From assembly GCA_021496505.1 (NCBI GenBank), contig CP053031.1:2596001-2660000 (forward strand): 64,000 bases of DNA, read 5' to 3'. The notes beneath the pieces are model-generated. The model saw only the letters and a program-made list of their open reading frames with translations, did not search any database and was not told the origin of the DNA. Positions 9,387 through 17,740 of this stretch are shown here, one piece after another. Source of the stretch: Thermoleophilia bacterium SCSIO 60948 (lineage in GTDB: Bacteria > Actinomycetota > Thermoleophilia > Solirubrobacterales > 70-9). The position numbers were made by a program, and so were the translations under genes. The number at the start of each line of letters is the position of its first letter. The first letter of the stretch is position 1.

Positions 9387-10297
9387 CGCAGGACCCCGAC
9401 CTCGGGGAACAGCGCCAGGAAGAGCTGCGTGTAGACGAGGTTGACGACGAAGATCGCCGCGAGCGACCCGACGACCGCCTCGTTGACCGCGCGACCGACC
9501 CCGGCCGGCCCGCCCTTCGCCGACAGGCCCTTGAAGCAGCAGATGACGCCGATCAGGACCCCGAAGACCGCCATCTTGAGGACCGCCGCGTAGAGGTCTA
9601 GGACGGTCGTGTTGGCGAAGAAGGACTCGAAGAACGCGCCGGGCGTGTCGCCGAGAACGACGACAGAGGCGATGAAGCCGCCGCCCACGCCGGCGACGAT
9701 CGCGAGCATGTTGAGGGCGACGAGCATCACGATCAGTGCCAGGATCCGGGGGACCACGAGGTAGGTCATCGGGTCGACGGCGAGCACGCGCAGCGCCTCG
9801 AGCTCCTCGCGCATCTTGCGCGTGCCGAGCTCGGCGGTGATCGTCGTGCCGACCATCCCGGCGACGACGGTGGCGGTGACGAACGTTCCGAACTCGCGGA
9901 CGATCGCGACGACCATGAACCCGCCCGAGCGATCGATCGCTCCGAGCGTCGCGAGGAAGTTGCCCGCCTGCAGGCCAGGGCCCGAGAAGCCCCAGGCCGC
10001 GATCGCGATCGCGATCGGCGCCGCGCAGACCTTGAGGATGAATACGCATTGGATCACGAACTGGCGCCGCCACAGGAACGGCGGACGCGCGGCGACCCGG
10101 GCGGCCGAACCGGCGAGCAGAGCCATCCCGCCGAGCTCACCGACCCAGTCGGAGATCCGCCTCCCGACCCCGTCGCGCCGCCTCGCCGCGCGCTCCCGGG
10201 CGCTCGGCCGCGGCGAGCGCTCGAGCCGCGGGCGGCGGGCCGGAGCTCCGCCGAGCCCGAGGCCCGCGGGGTCGGCCCCGCCCGCCCGCCCGCTCAA
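9383..10297 (-). CDS. MlaE/YrbE-type ABC permease, first
   Basis: Integral membrane permease of the Mce importer, with the signature ELGTRKMREELEALRVLAVDP and several transmembrane segments (for example around ILALIVMLVALNMLAIVAGV). I placed the start at TTG 10297, giving 304 residues, because it overlaps the upstream stop as TTGA, mirroring the GTGA/ATGA couplings seen through the operon. A later in-frame GTG (before GRRISDWV) would give about 260 residues, nearer the usual length, so the first 45 residues or so, rich in Arg and Ala, are uncertain. Confidence 0.88.
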   Translation of the reverse strand: MSGRAGGADPAGLGLGGAPARRPRLERSPRPSARERAARRRDGVGRRISDWVGELGGMALLAGSAARVAARPPFLWRRQFVIQCVFILKVCAAPIAIAIAAWGFSGPGLQAGNFLATLGAIDRSGGFMVVAIVREFGTFVTATVVAGMVGTTITAELGTRKMREELEALRVLAVDPMTYLVVPRILALIVMLVALNMLAIVAGVGGGFIASVVVLGDTPGAFFESFFANTTVLDLYAAVLKMAVFGVLIGVICCFKGLSAKGGPAGVGRAVNEAVVGSLAAIFVVNLVYTQLFLALFPEVGVLR

Positions 10298-13173
10298 CCG
10301 CTCGGCTCCGGCTCGCCGTTCTGGGCGAGGCTCGGGGCGGCGTCCTCCAGGGGCGGGCCGAGCGACTCGGCGCTGACCGTCGTCCAGGTGCCGTCGGTGA
10401 AGAACGAGCCGTTGTAGGTGTCGCCGCCGCGTGACGCCGGGATCAAGGTCGGCGGCAGGAACGTCCCCTTGAGGACCGAGAAGCGCTGCGAACCGGCGCC
10501 GGGCGCGTCGCTCCTCCACGGCGAGAGCAGCGCGTCGGCGAACGGCGCCGGACGGTCGAGGGCCGCCTCGATCTGCTCCGGCTCGACCCCGTCGTCGGTC
10601 GACTCGTCGAGCGCGACGCCGGCGAGATAGCCGCGCAGACCGTCGAGCGTCGGAGCCTCGCCGGGGAACAGCGCCGGGGTCGCCTCGGCGTAGCTCAGCG
10701 CGTCGCCGGCGCTCGGCGTCACCTCGACGGCGCCCTGGATCGCGCCGAGGCGACCGAGCGTGCCCGCGTCGGCGACGAAGCGCTCGGAGAAGATCCGTGA
10801 CGAGGCCAGGACCGGAGCCGCCTGCAGGTAGCGCTCCGTCCCGGCGGCGTCCGACAGGCTCTGCGCGATCCTGCCGGGGTCACCGTCGACGAGCAACGCG
10901 GCGCTCGCTGCCGGATCGAGAAGCTCGCGCGCCCGCTCCGGGTCCTCGATCGCGCCGGGGTCGACGCGCTCGACGCGCAGCGAGCCCTCGAGCCCGTCCT
11001 CGAGGCCCGCCAGTCGGCTTGCGGCCGTCGCGTCGCCGGGGTCGAGGGCGCGAACCCGGCGCGCCTCGGAGATCGGCGCGACCGACTCGGCGAGGTACTG
11101 GCCCTGCGCGTAACCCTCCGCATAGGGGTCACCGGCGAGCCGGAAGACGCGCGAGGAGTCGCTGGCGGCGACCGCCGGATCCGCGACGAGCGATGGCACG
11201 CCGGCCGCATCGGCGGCATCGACGGCGGCCGCTGAGGCCGCGCCGCAGGGCGCCGCCACCGCGACGACCTCGTTGTCGGCGATCGCGTCGTCCGCGAGCT
11301 CCGCGGCGCGGTCGGACGAGCCCGAGTCGTCGAGTGCCAGGACGGTGAGCTTTCTCCCGCCCTCGAGTCCACCGACGGCGTTGATCCGGCCGACCGCGAG
11401 CTGGAGACCGAGCACGTGCGAGCGACAGCGCTCGGCGTCGGCTCCCGACAGATCGGCGACCGACAGAACCGTCAGCGGTCCGGGTCCGGGCGCCTCGGGG
11501 ACGCCGACCGGCAGGCCGACGGGATTCGTCTTCTCATCACCCATCCGCAACCGCGCGAACCACGGTCCCTCGGCCGGGAGCTCGACATCGGTGCTCCAGC
11601 CTCCGGCCGGGTCGTGCTCGAGCTCGGCCGCGATCGGCTCGTCGGCGCAGCCACAGAACAGCCGCGCCTCGACGTGGCGCGGGCCATCCCCGCGCTTCGG
11701 GACGTCGCCGCCCGCGACGAGTAGGCGGTTCGAACCCTCGAGCGCCGGCGCGAGGGTGACCCTCAACGGCCCGTCGGGGCCGATCGTGGTCGCGAGGGCC
11801 GGCCCGGGCACGAGCGTCCCGTCCTCCGCCGGCAGCGGCTGACCGCGCCCGGGCACGAGGCTCGCGAGCAGGGCCGCGAGGCCCAGCACGGTCACGACGA
11901 CGCCGGCCTCCCAGCGGACGATCGGGCTGAAGCCGTCGCCGCGCCGCGCACGCCGCATCGCCAGAAGGCCGATCGCGATCGCCACGACGACGAGCGCCGA
12001 CTTGATCAGCACGACCTGTCCATACGCCGACCAGCGCAGGAAGTAGAGCTGATCGACCTCGCGCAGGGCCGCCAGCACGCCGGTCGCGACGAGCAGGACC
12101 ACGGAGACCGCGACGACCGGGGCGAAGCGCCGCAGCGCCTCCGCGAAGGGCACGCCGGGCCGGTTGCCGCGCCGCGAGACGACGGCGAGCGCGACGAGCG
12201 CGCCGAGCCAGGCCCCGGCGGCGAGAACGTGTACCACCTGAGCGGCGGCGGCGAGCGCGAGACCCTCGCCGAGACTCTGTATGTGGCCCGCGAGAGCGGT
12301 GCCGGCGAGGACGACCGCGCCCGAGAGCGCGACGAGCATGTCGCGCCGGTTCGCGCTGCGGCGAGCGAGCGCCGCGACCCCCCAGAGCGCGACTGCCAGG
12401 ACGAGCTGGGCGAGGGTGGCTCGCCCGGCCGGGGATTCGACGAGCGCACCGAGCTGGGCGCCCGACTCGATCCCCGCCATCGAGGAGGCGATCGTCTGCT
12501 CGAACAGGCCGGCGACCATGACGAGCCAGGCGAGGTTCGCGACACGCCGCCAGCGCCGTGCCGCCGCCTCGACGCCCGAGACCCCGCGACGACGCAGGAC
12601 CGCGAGCAGGAGCCAGCCACCGGCGAGCAGCGACGCCGCGACGAGCGAGGCCCAGCGAGCGATCACGGTGATCGTCGCCTCGGCGACGACCTGCTCGGCC
12701 TCGCGGCCGCCGCGAGCGCTCGTCGCGGCGACCTGCTCGGCCCCGTCCGGAGGGTCGCCGTTCGGCGCCGCGATCCCGAACGGGAGCGTCCCCCCGACCT
12801 GGTGACCGTCGGCGCCGAGAACGGTCCAGGTGAGCTCGTAGGTGCCCTCGGTCAGCGGCTCGGCGGGATCGATCGTGATCGTGCGCTCGTCGCCGGCGGC
12901 CTCGAGCGGGCCGGTCGGGACGGGCGCTCCGTCGAGCGTCTCGACCGTCACCTCGGAGCTGCCGAGCACGACGGGCTCGGTGAACGCGAGCTGGATCTCC
13001 TCGGCGTCGCGCGGGGAGATCGCGCCGGCGGCCGGCGAGGACTGCACGAGCGAGGGGTGGGCGGAGGCTCCGGCCGGCAGGACCAGTAGGGCCAGCAGGG
13101 CCGCGACGAGCGGTGCGAGCGCGGCGCCGAGCGAGAGTCGCCTCCGGCGGGCGGGGGTGGGGGAAGTCTTCAT
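10294..13173 (-). CDS. CopC-CopD-periplasmic binding protein fusion
   Basis: A 959-residue fusion. Residues 1-38 form a signal peptide ending ASA, exposing His39. A CopC domain (39 to about 135) keeps the copper ligands His39, Asp122 and His124 (ADGHQVGG). A CopD membrane domain (about 165-440) has roughly eight helices and the motifs HVLAAGAWLG and YGQVVLIKSAL. After a beta-rich linker comes a type I periplasmic-binding-protein fold (about 570-910; LQLAVGRINAVGG, LALDDSG), as in branched-chain amino-acid receptors. The stop overlaps the first Mce permease as TTGA. Copper binding is well supported; the role of the receptor domain is unknown. Confidence 0.85.
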   Translation of the reverse strand: MKTSPTPARRRRLSLGAALAPLVAALLALLVLPAGASAHPSLVQSSPAAGAISPRDAEEIQLAFTEPVVLGSSEVTVETLDGAPVPTGPLEAAGDERTITIDPAEPLTEGTYELTWTVLGADGHQVGGTLPFGIAAPNGDPPDGAEQVAATSARGGREAEQVVAEATITVIARWASLVAASLLAGGWLLLAVLRRRGVSGVEAAARRWRRVANLAWLVMVAGLFEQTIASSMAGIESGAQLGALVESPAGRATLAQLVLAVALWGVAALARRSANRRDMLVALSGAVVLAGTALAGHIQSLGEGLALAAAAQVVHVLAAGAWLGALVALAVVSRRGNRPGVPFAEALRRFAPVVAVSVVLLVATGVLAALREVDQLYFLRWSAYGQVVLIKSALVVVAIAIGLLAMRRARRGDGFSPIVRWEAGVVVTVLGLAALLASLVPGRGQPLPAEDGTLVPGPALATTIGPDGPLRVTLAPALEGSNRLLVAGGDVPKRGDGPRHVEARLFCGCADEPIAAELEHDPAGGWSTDVELPAEGPWFARLRMGDEKTNPVGLPVGVPEAPGPGPLTVLSVADLSGADAERCRSHVLGLQLAVGRINAVGGLEGGRKLTVLALDDSGSSDRAAELADDAIADNEVVAVAAPCGAASAAAVDAADAAGVPSLVADPAVAASDSSRVFRLAGDPYAEGYAQGQYLAESVAPISEARRVRALDPGDATAASRLAGLEDGLEGSLRVERVDPGAIEDPERARELLDPAASAALLVDGDPGRIAQSLSDAAGTERYLQAAPVLASSRIFSERFVADAGTLGRLGAIQGAVEVTPSAGDALSYAEATPALFPGEAPTLDGLRGYLAGVALDESTDDGVEPEQIEAALDRPAPFADALLSPWRSDAPGAGSQRFSVLKGTFLPPTLIPASRGGDTYNGSFFTDGTWTTVSAESLGPPLEDAAPSLAQNGEPEPSG

Positions 13174-13220
13174 GGCAGGCGGATCAGGGGGGTCGGGTGG
13201 GCGACGGAGAGCCCGGCGTC

Positions 13221-13251
13221 GGGGCGTGCCGGCAGACGGCCGGCACGCCCC
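13221..13251 (-). terminator. Hairpin downstream of the SBP56-like gene
   Basis: A perfect 12 bp GC-rich stem (13221-13232 with 13240-13251) and a 7 nt loop lie 18 nt past the stop of the minus-strand gene at 13269 and upstream of the CopC-CopD fusion start. No long U-tract follows, as is common in high-GC genomes. Confidence 0.65.
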
Positions 13252-13268
13252 TTCGTCCGGGTTTGCGG

Positions 13269-15418
13269 TCAGTCCGCTGGGCAGATGCCCGGCGGGCAGA
13301 CCCAGACCATCGAGTGCGGCTTGTAGAAGCCGGCATCCGGTGATCCGGGCCAGTTGCGGCGATTGAAGTTGACCCCGATGGCTCCGGTCTTCTCGTCCCG
13401 GAACTCCTCGTCGTAGGTCATCTTGTGCGTCTCGGGATCGATGTCGACCGCGTACATGCGGTGGTCACCGTCAACACCCGTCCTCGCAACGAAATAGTTG
13501 GAGAACAGCAGACGCGTGGGCGAGCCTCCGTCCGTGAGGCTGTGGTTGTCCAGGGCGCCCCAGTGCGGGCCACCACTCGTCGGATCGTCGACCTCGAGGG
13601 TCGAGATCAGCTTCGGGCAGTCCGCCACGCGCTCACCGTCGGCGAGCGCCTGGAACGTCTCCATCCCGGTCAGGTCCTTCTTGCCGTCCCCATCGGTATC
13701 CGTGCCGCGGGACAGGTCGCACGCGACCTTGCCGTCCTTGGCGCTCTTGACGAGCTTGCGGATGTCGATGTTGTAGAGCAGCTTCGGCTGGCCCTGATCG
13801 AAATAGTTGTCGGCCAGCGGCACACGCCCCTGGACCGAGCGGAACATCTGCTTGTTGTCTCGCGAGACCTGGTGCCATGCGCCACCTGCGCAGCCGCCCG
13901 GCTCGTCGATGAACTTGTCCTCTCCGCCCAATGCGAACTGCGAGAGGCCGTCGTTCCAGACCTGGTTCCACTGCTTCGAGGAGTCGCCTTCGAGCTTCGT
14001 CACGTCAGGCGTGAAGAAGACGCCGCCACCGCACATCGAGCCGGCGAAGATCCCGTTGGACTTCAGCATCCCCGGGTATTCCTTCGGCTCGTACGGCCAC
14101 GTCTTGGCGTTCTCCATGATTCCGTACTGCTGGTGCGCCCGCTGGGCCGGCTCAAGCGGTCCATTGGGCATGTGCGCGGTCGACAGGAGCTCCGGATTCG
14201 CCGGGTCCTGCGTGTCCCAGACTCGGACCGTCGGGCGGAACGCGTACTTGTCCGCCGTCTTGACCGGGTCGAGGATGATCTCCCGCGGCTCCGCGTAATC
14301 GGACGTGACCATGCGCTTCACGTCCTGGCGGATCTGGATTCCGTGCGGGTTGGCGCAGGTGCCGAGCGGACGCGCCTCGCGCGCCGTGCAGGCCTCCGGA
14401 ACGCCGTTCTCGTTGCCGTTCAGAACCGCGCCGGGCGTACCCGCCGGGGTCTCCGACTCGACCACGAGCCCCTTCTCCTCGTCGGGCTTGAACGTCACGA
14501 CCGAGCCGGGGCTGCCGGCGAAGTTCGTGTTTGGTCCGCCCATGTAGGTGCCGATGAAACGGCCGTCCCCGACCGCGTCGTAGGCATCCGGAACCGACCC
14601 CTGCAGGGTCTCCTGTGGCGGGATGATGTTCTGGAGCTCCATGTTCGGGACGTCGGAGACGTCGAGAACGAACGTGGAGTCGTTGAACAGGCCACCGGCG
14701 ACGACCGGGTCGCCGTCCTGCCACTCGTACTGCATGTGGTGCGCCTCCGTCTCAGCACCCCACGGAAGCGGGAGCTGGACGAAGTTGACGACCTTCCCGT
14801 AGTCCGGGTTGTCCGAGCCGTCGATGTTGTACTTCCGCATGTCGAAGACCTGGAAGCCGTCGAGGCCGGGCAGGAACTGCGGGTTGAGCAGGTCTGCCAG
14901 ACCCTGCGGATTGATCGTCGCGTTCTGCAGGAACTGCGAGATCACGTCGGCGTGGACGTCACCGGCGTTCTGCTTCGCAGACCAGACGACCGTGTACTCC
15001 GGCTTGGCCAGCGGATCGGGACCCTCGGCGAGCTTGCGCTGCTTGCGCGCCTTCGCCAACAGGGCCTGCTTGCGCTCACCCCTCGCGTCTCGAGCCTTGC
15101 GCTCGAGCTCACGCGCCTTCTTGCCGGCGGCCTTGCCTTCGCCTCGGCCTCCTCCCAGTCCGCGACGGCCTCGTCGCGACGCGCCTCGGCACCCTCGATC
15201 AGGTTGTTCTTGACCGAGGTGGTCGTCGACGCACGGCTCAGGGTGTTGGCGAGCGATTCCGGATCGACCGGAAGGTCACCCGTATCCGACGGCGGATACT
15301 CGTCGTCGCTCTGCGCCACCGCCGCCGTCGCCGTACCGAGCGTGGCTATCGCCACCAGCACGACGAGCAGGTGGCGCTTGGCCCAGCGCGAGCGACGCTT
15401 CTCTTCGCTTCTTCGCAT
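13269..15418 (-). CDS. Secreted SBP56/methanethiol-oxidase-like protein, frameshifted
   Basis: The main frame (13269-15059) encodes a beta-propeller-like protein resembling selenium-binding protein SBP56/methanethiol oxidase: an early HHMQYEW, then FVLDVSDVP, RFIGTYMGG, NPHGIQI, VRVWDTQDP and a C-terminal YKPHSMVWVC. The start of the gene is in another frame: ATG 15418, preceded by GGAGG, gives a signal peptide (RHLLVVLVAIATLGTATAAVA) and a charged coiled coil. One base appears to be missing near 15131-15138; restoring it gives one protein of about 716 residues. Its promoter shares an operator with the YeeE/YedE operon, which fits sulfur metabolism. Whether the frameshift is real or a sequencing error is unknown, and family assignment is moderate. 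Confidence 0.6.
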
Positions 15419-15469
15419 TCTGCCTCCAGGGGATCCCATCCGAGCGGCGATCGCCGCCCTCGAGACGCG

Positions 15470-15499
15470 AGACTACAGCTTTTCTACCTTGTTGGTAGA
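15470..15499 (-). promoter_or_regulatory. Promoter with palindromic operator for the SBP56-like gene
   Basis: A dyad TCTACC-N5-GGTAGA (15483-15499) sits between a -35-like TCTACC and a -10-like TAGTCT (minus strand; 15470-15475), about 50 nt upstream of the start at 15418. The element overlaps the stop codon of the upstream YeeE-like gene. It aligns without gaps with the element at 16477-16508 (26 of 33 positions identical by eye). Confidence 0.55.
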
Positions 15500-15973
15500 G
15501 ATAGTCGGAAATACACTTTGCGCCGATGCGGAAGATCCGCTCCACGTCCTGCTTCGCGACGGTTCGCGACCCTGGCGCCGGAGACCGAGCTCAACGCCGA
15601 CGAGCAGCCCGGCGAGCGTGAACAGGCTCCACAGAACCCCCTGGGAGAGCTGGGCGGCGATCGGCGCCGGGCACGACGCGGTGATCGCCCAACCGACCCC
15701 GAAGAGAGCCGCTCCGCCGATGTGGCGCGGCTCGGGCCGCAGCCGCTGGGGGTCGACCACGCCGCCGGAGATCAGCGCGCGGAACCGGCGCCTGCGAAGA
15801 AAACGAACGCCGAGGATCGAGACGGCGATCGCCGAGAACATCATCTCGTAGAGATACGGATCGCGGAGCAGCAGCATGTCGCGGATCCGGTCGGGGTCGC
15901 TGAACTGACCCCACGAGATCAGGAACCCGAACGCCGCCCCGAGCAGGGCCGCGGCGAGCCGCGCCGGCGTCAA
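15473..15973 (-). CDS. YeeE/YedE-type sulfur transport protein, second half (DUF6691-like)
   Basis: A 166-residue membrane protein with four hydrophobic helices and a conserved Cys in ITASCPAPIAAQL (Cys101), as in the second half of YeeE/YedE thiosulfate or sulfur-compound transporters. Start TTG 15973 overlaps the stop of the first half as TTGA, so the two are coupled and probably form a heterodimer equal to one full-length YeeE. The last 25 or so residues are hydrophilic and are encoded over the next promoter region. The transported sulfur species is not determined by sequence. Confidence 0.82.
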   Translation of the reverse strand: MTPARLAAALLGAAFGFLISWGQFSDPDRIRDMLLLRDPYLYEMMFSAIAVSILGVRFLRRRRFRALISGGVVDPQRLRPEPRHIGGAALFGVGWAITASCPAPIAAQLSQGVLWSLFTLAGLLVGVELGLRRQGREPSRSRTWSGSSASAQSVFPTISTNKVEKL

Positions 15974-16437
15974 AGGACCGCCTCGATCAGAAAGCTGACC
16001 GCGACCGCCGTCGCCATGAATGTGCAGGTGGCGGCGAAACTGGCCGGTGAGCCGGCCGAGCACCCGCCGAGCCCGTTGCCGGACGTGCACCCACCCGCGA
16101 CCTTCGCGCCGAGTCCAATCAGGACCCCTCCCGCGAACAGCGCGCCCGCGACGACGAGGTCGCTCGAGAATGCATCGGTCAGCCACCCGAAGCCGCCGGC
16201 GCCGGCGCGGGGGAATCCCGTGGCGGCCGCGAAGACCAGGCTGCCCGCGAAGACGCCGAGCAGGAACCACGCCGGCAGCCCGAAGCTCCCGAGCCGGCCC
16301 GTCGCGCGCTCGACGATCTGCGAGAAGCCGCCGACGACTCCGATCCTGACGTTGACGAGCGCGAACAGCGCGACGACGACGAGGCCGATCAGCGGTCCGA
16401 GGACGTACCAGGCGGGTCGGGTGAGGAGAGCTTCCAT
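15970..16437 (-). CDS. YeeE/YedE-type sulfur transport protein, first half
   Basis: A 155-residue protein with about four transmembrane helices. The motif GGCTSGNGLGGCSAGS (Cys117 and Cys126) is the hallmark of the YeeE/YedE sulfur-transport family, where membrane cysteines relay thiosulfate or persulfide sulfur. It is the first gene of a two-gene operon and is followed by the second half with a TTGA overlap. No clear Shine-Dalgarno precedes ATG 16437. A palindromic operator lies about 50 nt upstream, so expression is probably repressed by an unlinked regulator. Confidence 0.87.
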   Translation of the reverse strand: MEALLTRPAWYVLGPLIGLVVVALFALVNVRIGVVGGFSQIVERATGRLGSFGLPAWFLLGVFAGSLVFAAATGFPRAGAGGFGWLTDAFSSDLVVAGALFAGGVLIGLGAKVAGGCTSGNGLGGCSAGSPASFAATCTFMATAVAVSFLIEAVL

Positions 16438-16476
16438 GTGGATCGTGGGCGCGGCCCCCCGGACGCGGTCGGGGCG

Positions 16477-16508
16477 ATCCTACAGTTTCTCGACCAAGTT
16501 GGTCGAGA
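16477..16508 (-). promoter_or_regulatory. Promoter with palindromic operator for the YeeE/YedE operon
   Basis: An 8-5-8 perfect dyad TCTCGACC-N5-GGTCGAGA (16488-16508) overlaps a plausible promoter on the minus strand (-35-like TCGACC, -10-like TAGGAT at 16477-16482), 40-70 nt upstream of the start at 16437. The position suits a repressor. The regulator family is not known; Rrf2- or ArsR-type proteins are possible. Confidence 0.6.
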
Positions 16509-16572
16509 TTGTGCCGGTGGGGTTGACGCAGCGCCACCGCCTGCGGCGTGGCCCACACACAGACCCCGGAAA

Positions 16573-16603
16573 CACGAAGGGCGCCCGCCGGGCGCCCTTC
16601 GTG
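16573..16603 (-). terminator. Strong hairpin between 16437 and 16625 genes
   Basis: A perfect 13-14 bp stem (16573-16585 with 16591-16603) and a very short loop lie 22 nt past the stop of the minus-strand gene that ends at 16625. It is one of the strongest hairpins in the window and probably terminates that transcript before the sulfur operon promoter. Confidence 0.7.
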
Positions 16604-16624
16604 CGAATCCCTATGTGCGGCGGG

Positions 16625-17131
16625 CTACGAGCTCGCGGCGGGCGTCCCGGCCTGGGACGGGTTGCCGGTGCCGTTGGCCACCGGAGCGGTCGTCGACGTG
16701 TACTCGAACTCCTCCTCGGCGCCGAACAGCTTGTCGAGGATCGCCTTGCGCAGGTCCTCGCTCAGCGCGACCGCGAGCAGTCCGCCGACCGCGGCGATCA
16801 GGACGAGACGACCGAAGCGGCTGCGGCGCCGCTTGCCACGGATCTTCTCCGAGGCATCCCGCAGGCCCTCGGCCGCCGCCTTGAGGTCCTTGTGGAGCTT
16901 CTTGTCGTCGATGATCGTGTCGACCGGGTTGCGGGCCGAGCGGAACCGATCGACGGCGCTCTGCGCGTGATCGATCGAGTCGCGGATCTCCTCGCGCAGA
17001 TCCTCGTCCTCGATCAGCCGCTTGAGGTAGGGGTTCGAAGCTGCCGTGTTGGCTGCGTCGCGGGCGCTCTTGACGCCGGAGGCCGCGCTCTTTGCGCCCG
17101 AAGCGGCGCGCCTCTTCTTGCTCTTGGCCAT
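16625..17131 (-). CDS. Hypothetical single-pass membrane protein
   Basis: 168 residues, not recognised. It begins with a Lys/Arg/Ala-rich region (MAKSKKRRAASGAKSA), continues with a charged helical domain (YLKRLIEDEDLREEIRDS), then a single hydrophobic segment (FGRLVLIAAVGGLLAVALS) and a Ser/Thr/Pro-rich tail. AGGAGA lies 8 nt upstream of ATG 17131, which decides the start against an earlier in-frame ATG. The gene stands alone, with a divergent neighbour at 17428. Likely topology is a cytoplasmic basic domain and an outer tail; no function can be assigned. Confidence 0.75.
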   Translation of the reverse strand: MAKSKKRRAASGAKSAASGVKSARDAANTAASNPYLKRLIEDEDLREEIRDSIDHAQSAVDRFRSARNPVDTIIDDKKLHKDLKAAAEGLRDASEKIRGKRRRSRFGRLVLIAAVGGLLAVALSEDLRKAILDKLFGAEEEFEYTSTTAPVANGTGNPSQAGTPAASS

Positions 17132-17320
17132 CCGTGTCTCTCCTCGTCGAAGCCTGAAAGTGCGGAAGCGGGCAGCATATACCCGGACTTTGCGCGCTGA
17201 CTCGGGGGCCCCCGAGACTGCGCTCATCGACCTCCTCTCGGTGCCGGCCGTCGCGGCCCGAGCCGCCCTTCCTGCGGCGCCGCGGATCGAGGAATCCGCA
17301 AAGAGCCGGGTTCCTGTTTT

Positions 17321-17330
17321 CCCCGCGGGG
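17321..17330. promoter_or_regulatory. Small palindrome in divergent intergenic region
   Basis: The 296 nt between the divergent starts at 17131 and 17428 holds a perfect 10 bp palindrome CCCCGCGGGG flanked by TTTT and AGAG. It could be an operator for either gene. Nothing else distinctive was seen in this stretch. Confidence 0.3.
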
Positions 17331-17427
17331 AGAGAAAGCCGCCGTTTGCGAACTGGCTCGCCGGAGGACCTCCCGCGATCGGCAAGAGTGGCCTGCGGCA
17401 GGCGGGTGCGGAACGAGTTTCCCCCCG

Positions 17428-17679
17428 ATGGGCAGGGACGAAAGGTTTTTCAAGTTGATCGAGGTCGGACGACCTGACCCGGAGGTTCTCGCCGCACTGG
17501 GGCTCGCGAAGAACTCACCGAAGCGAACCCGCAAGGGCGGTCCGCGCTGCGAGGACTGCTTCTTCTACAAGCGGATGCTCTGCGCGCTCGATCTCGACTC
17601 TCCGTGCTCGACCTTCCGTCCCGACACGCCGGACGGGCTGATGCCGCCGCGCCAGCCGGCGCTGATCCCGCGCGCCTAG
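17428..17679 (+). CDS. Small Cys-rich hypothetical protein
   Basis: 83 residues, not recognised. The centre has CEDCFFYKRMLC (a CxxC followed by a third Cys) and a fourth Cys in SPCSTFRP, spacing that could bind zinc or an iron-sulfur cluster. N- and C-termini are polar with several prolines. It is a single gene just upstream of the fatty-acid hydroxylase, separated by about 60 nt, and may share its transcript. Strong GC3 bias supports coding. Confidence 0.6.
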   Translation: MGRDERFFKLIEVGRPDPEVLAALGLAKNSPKRTRKGGPRCEDCFFYKRMLCALDLDSPCSTFRPDTPDGLMPPRQPALIPRA

Positions 17680-17740
17680 CCACCGCGGGCCCGGAACTCG
17701 CACCCCATCGGTCGGCTTTGGGGATACAATCGCGACCTCG

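Noticed and set aside
13425-15851. 808-codon plus-strand frame
   Set aside because: Crosses the SBP56-like gene and the sulfur transporter on the other strand, and changes composition at the boundary; a shadow caused by high GC.
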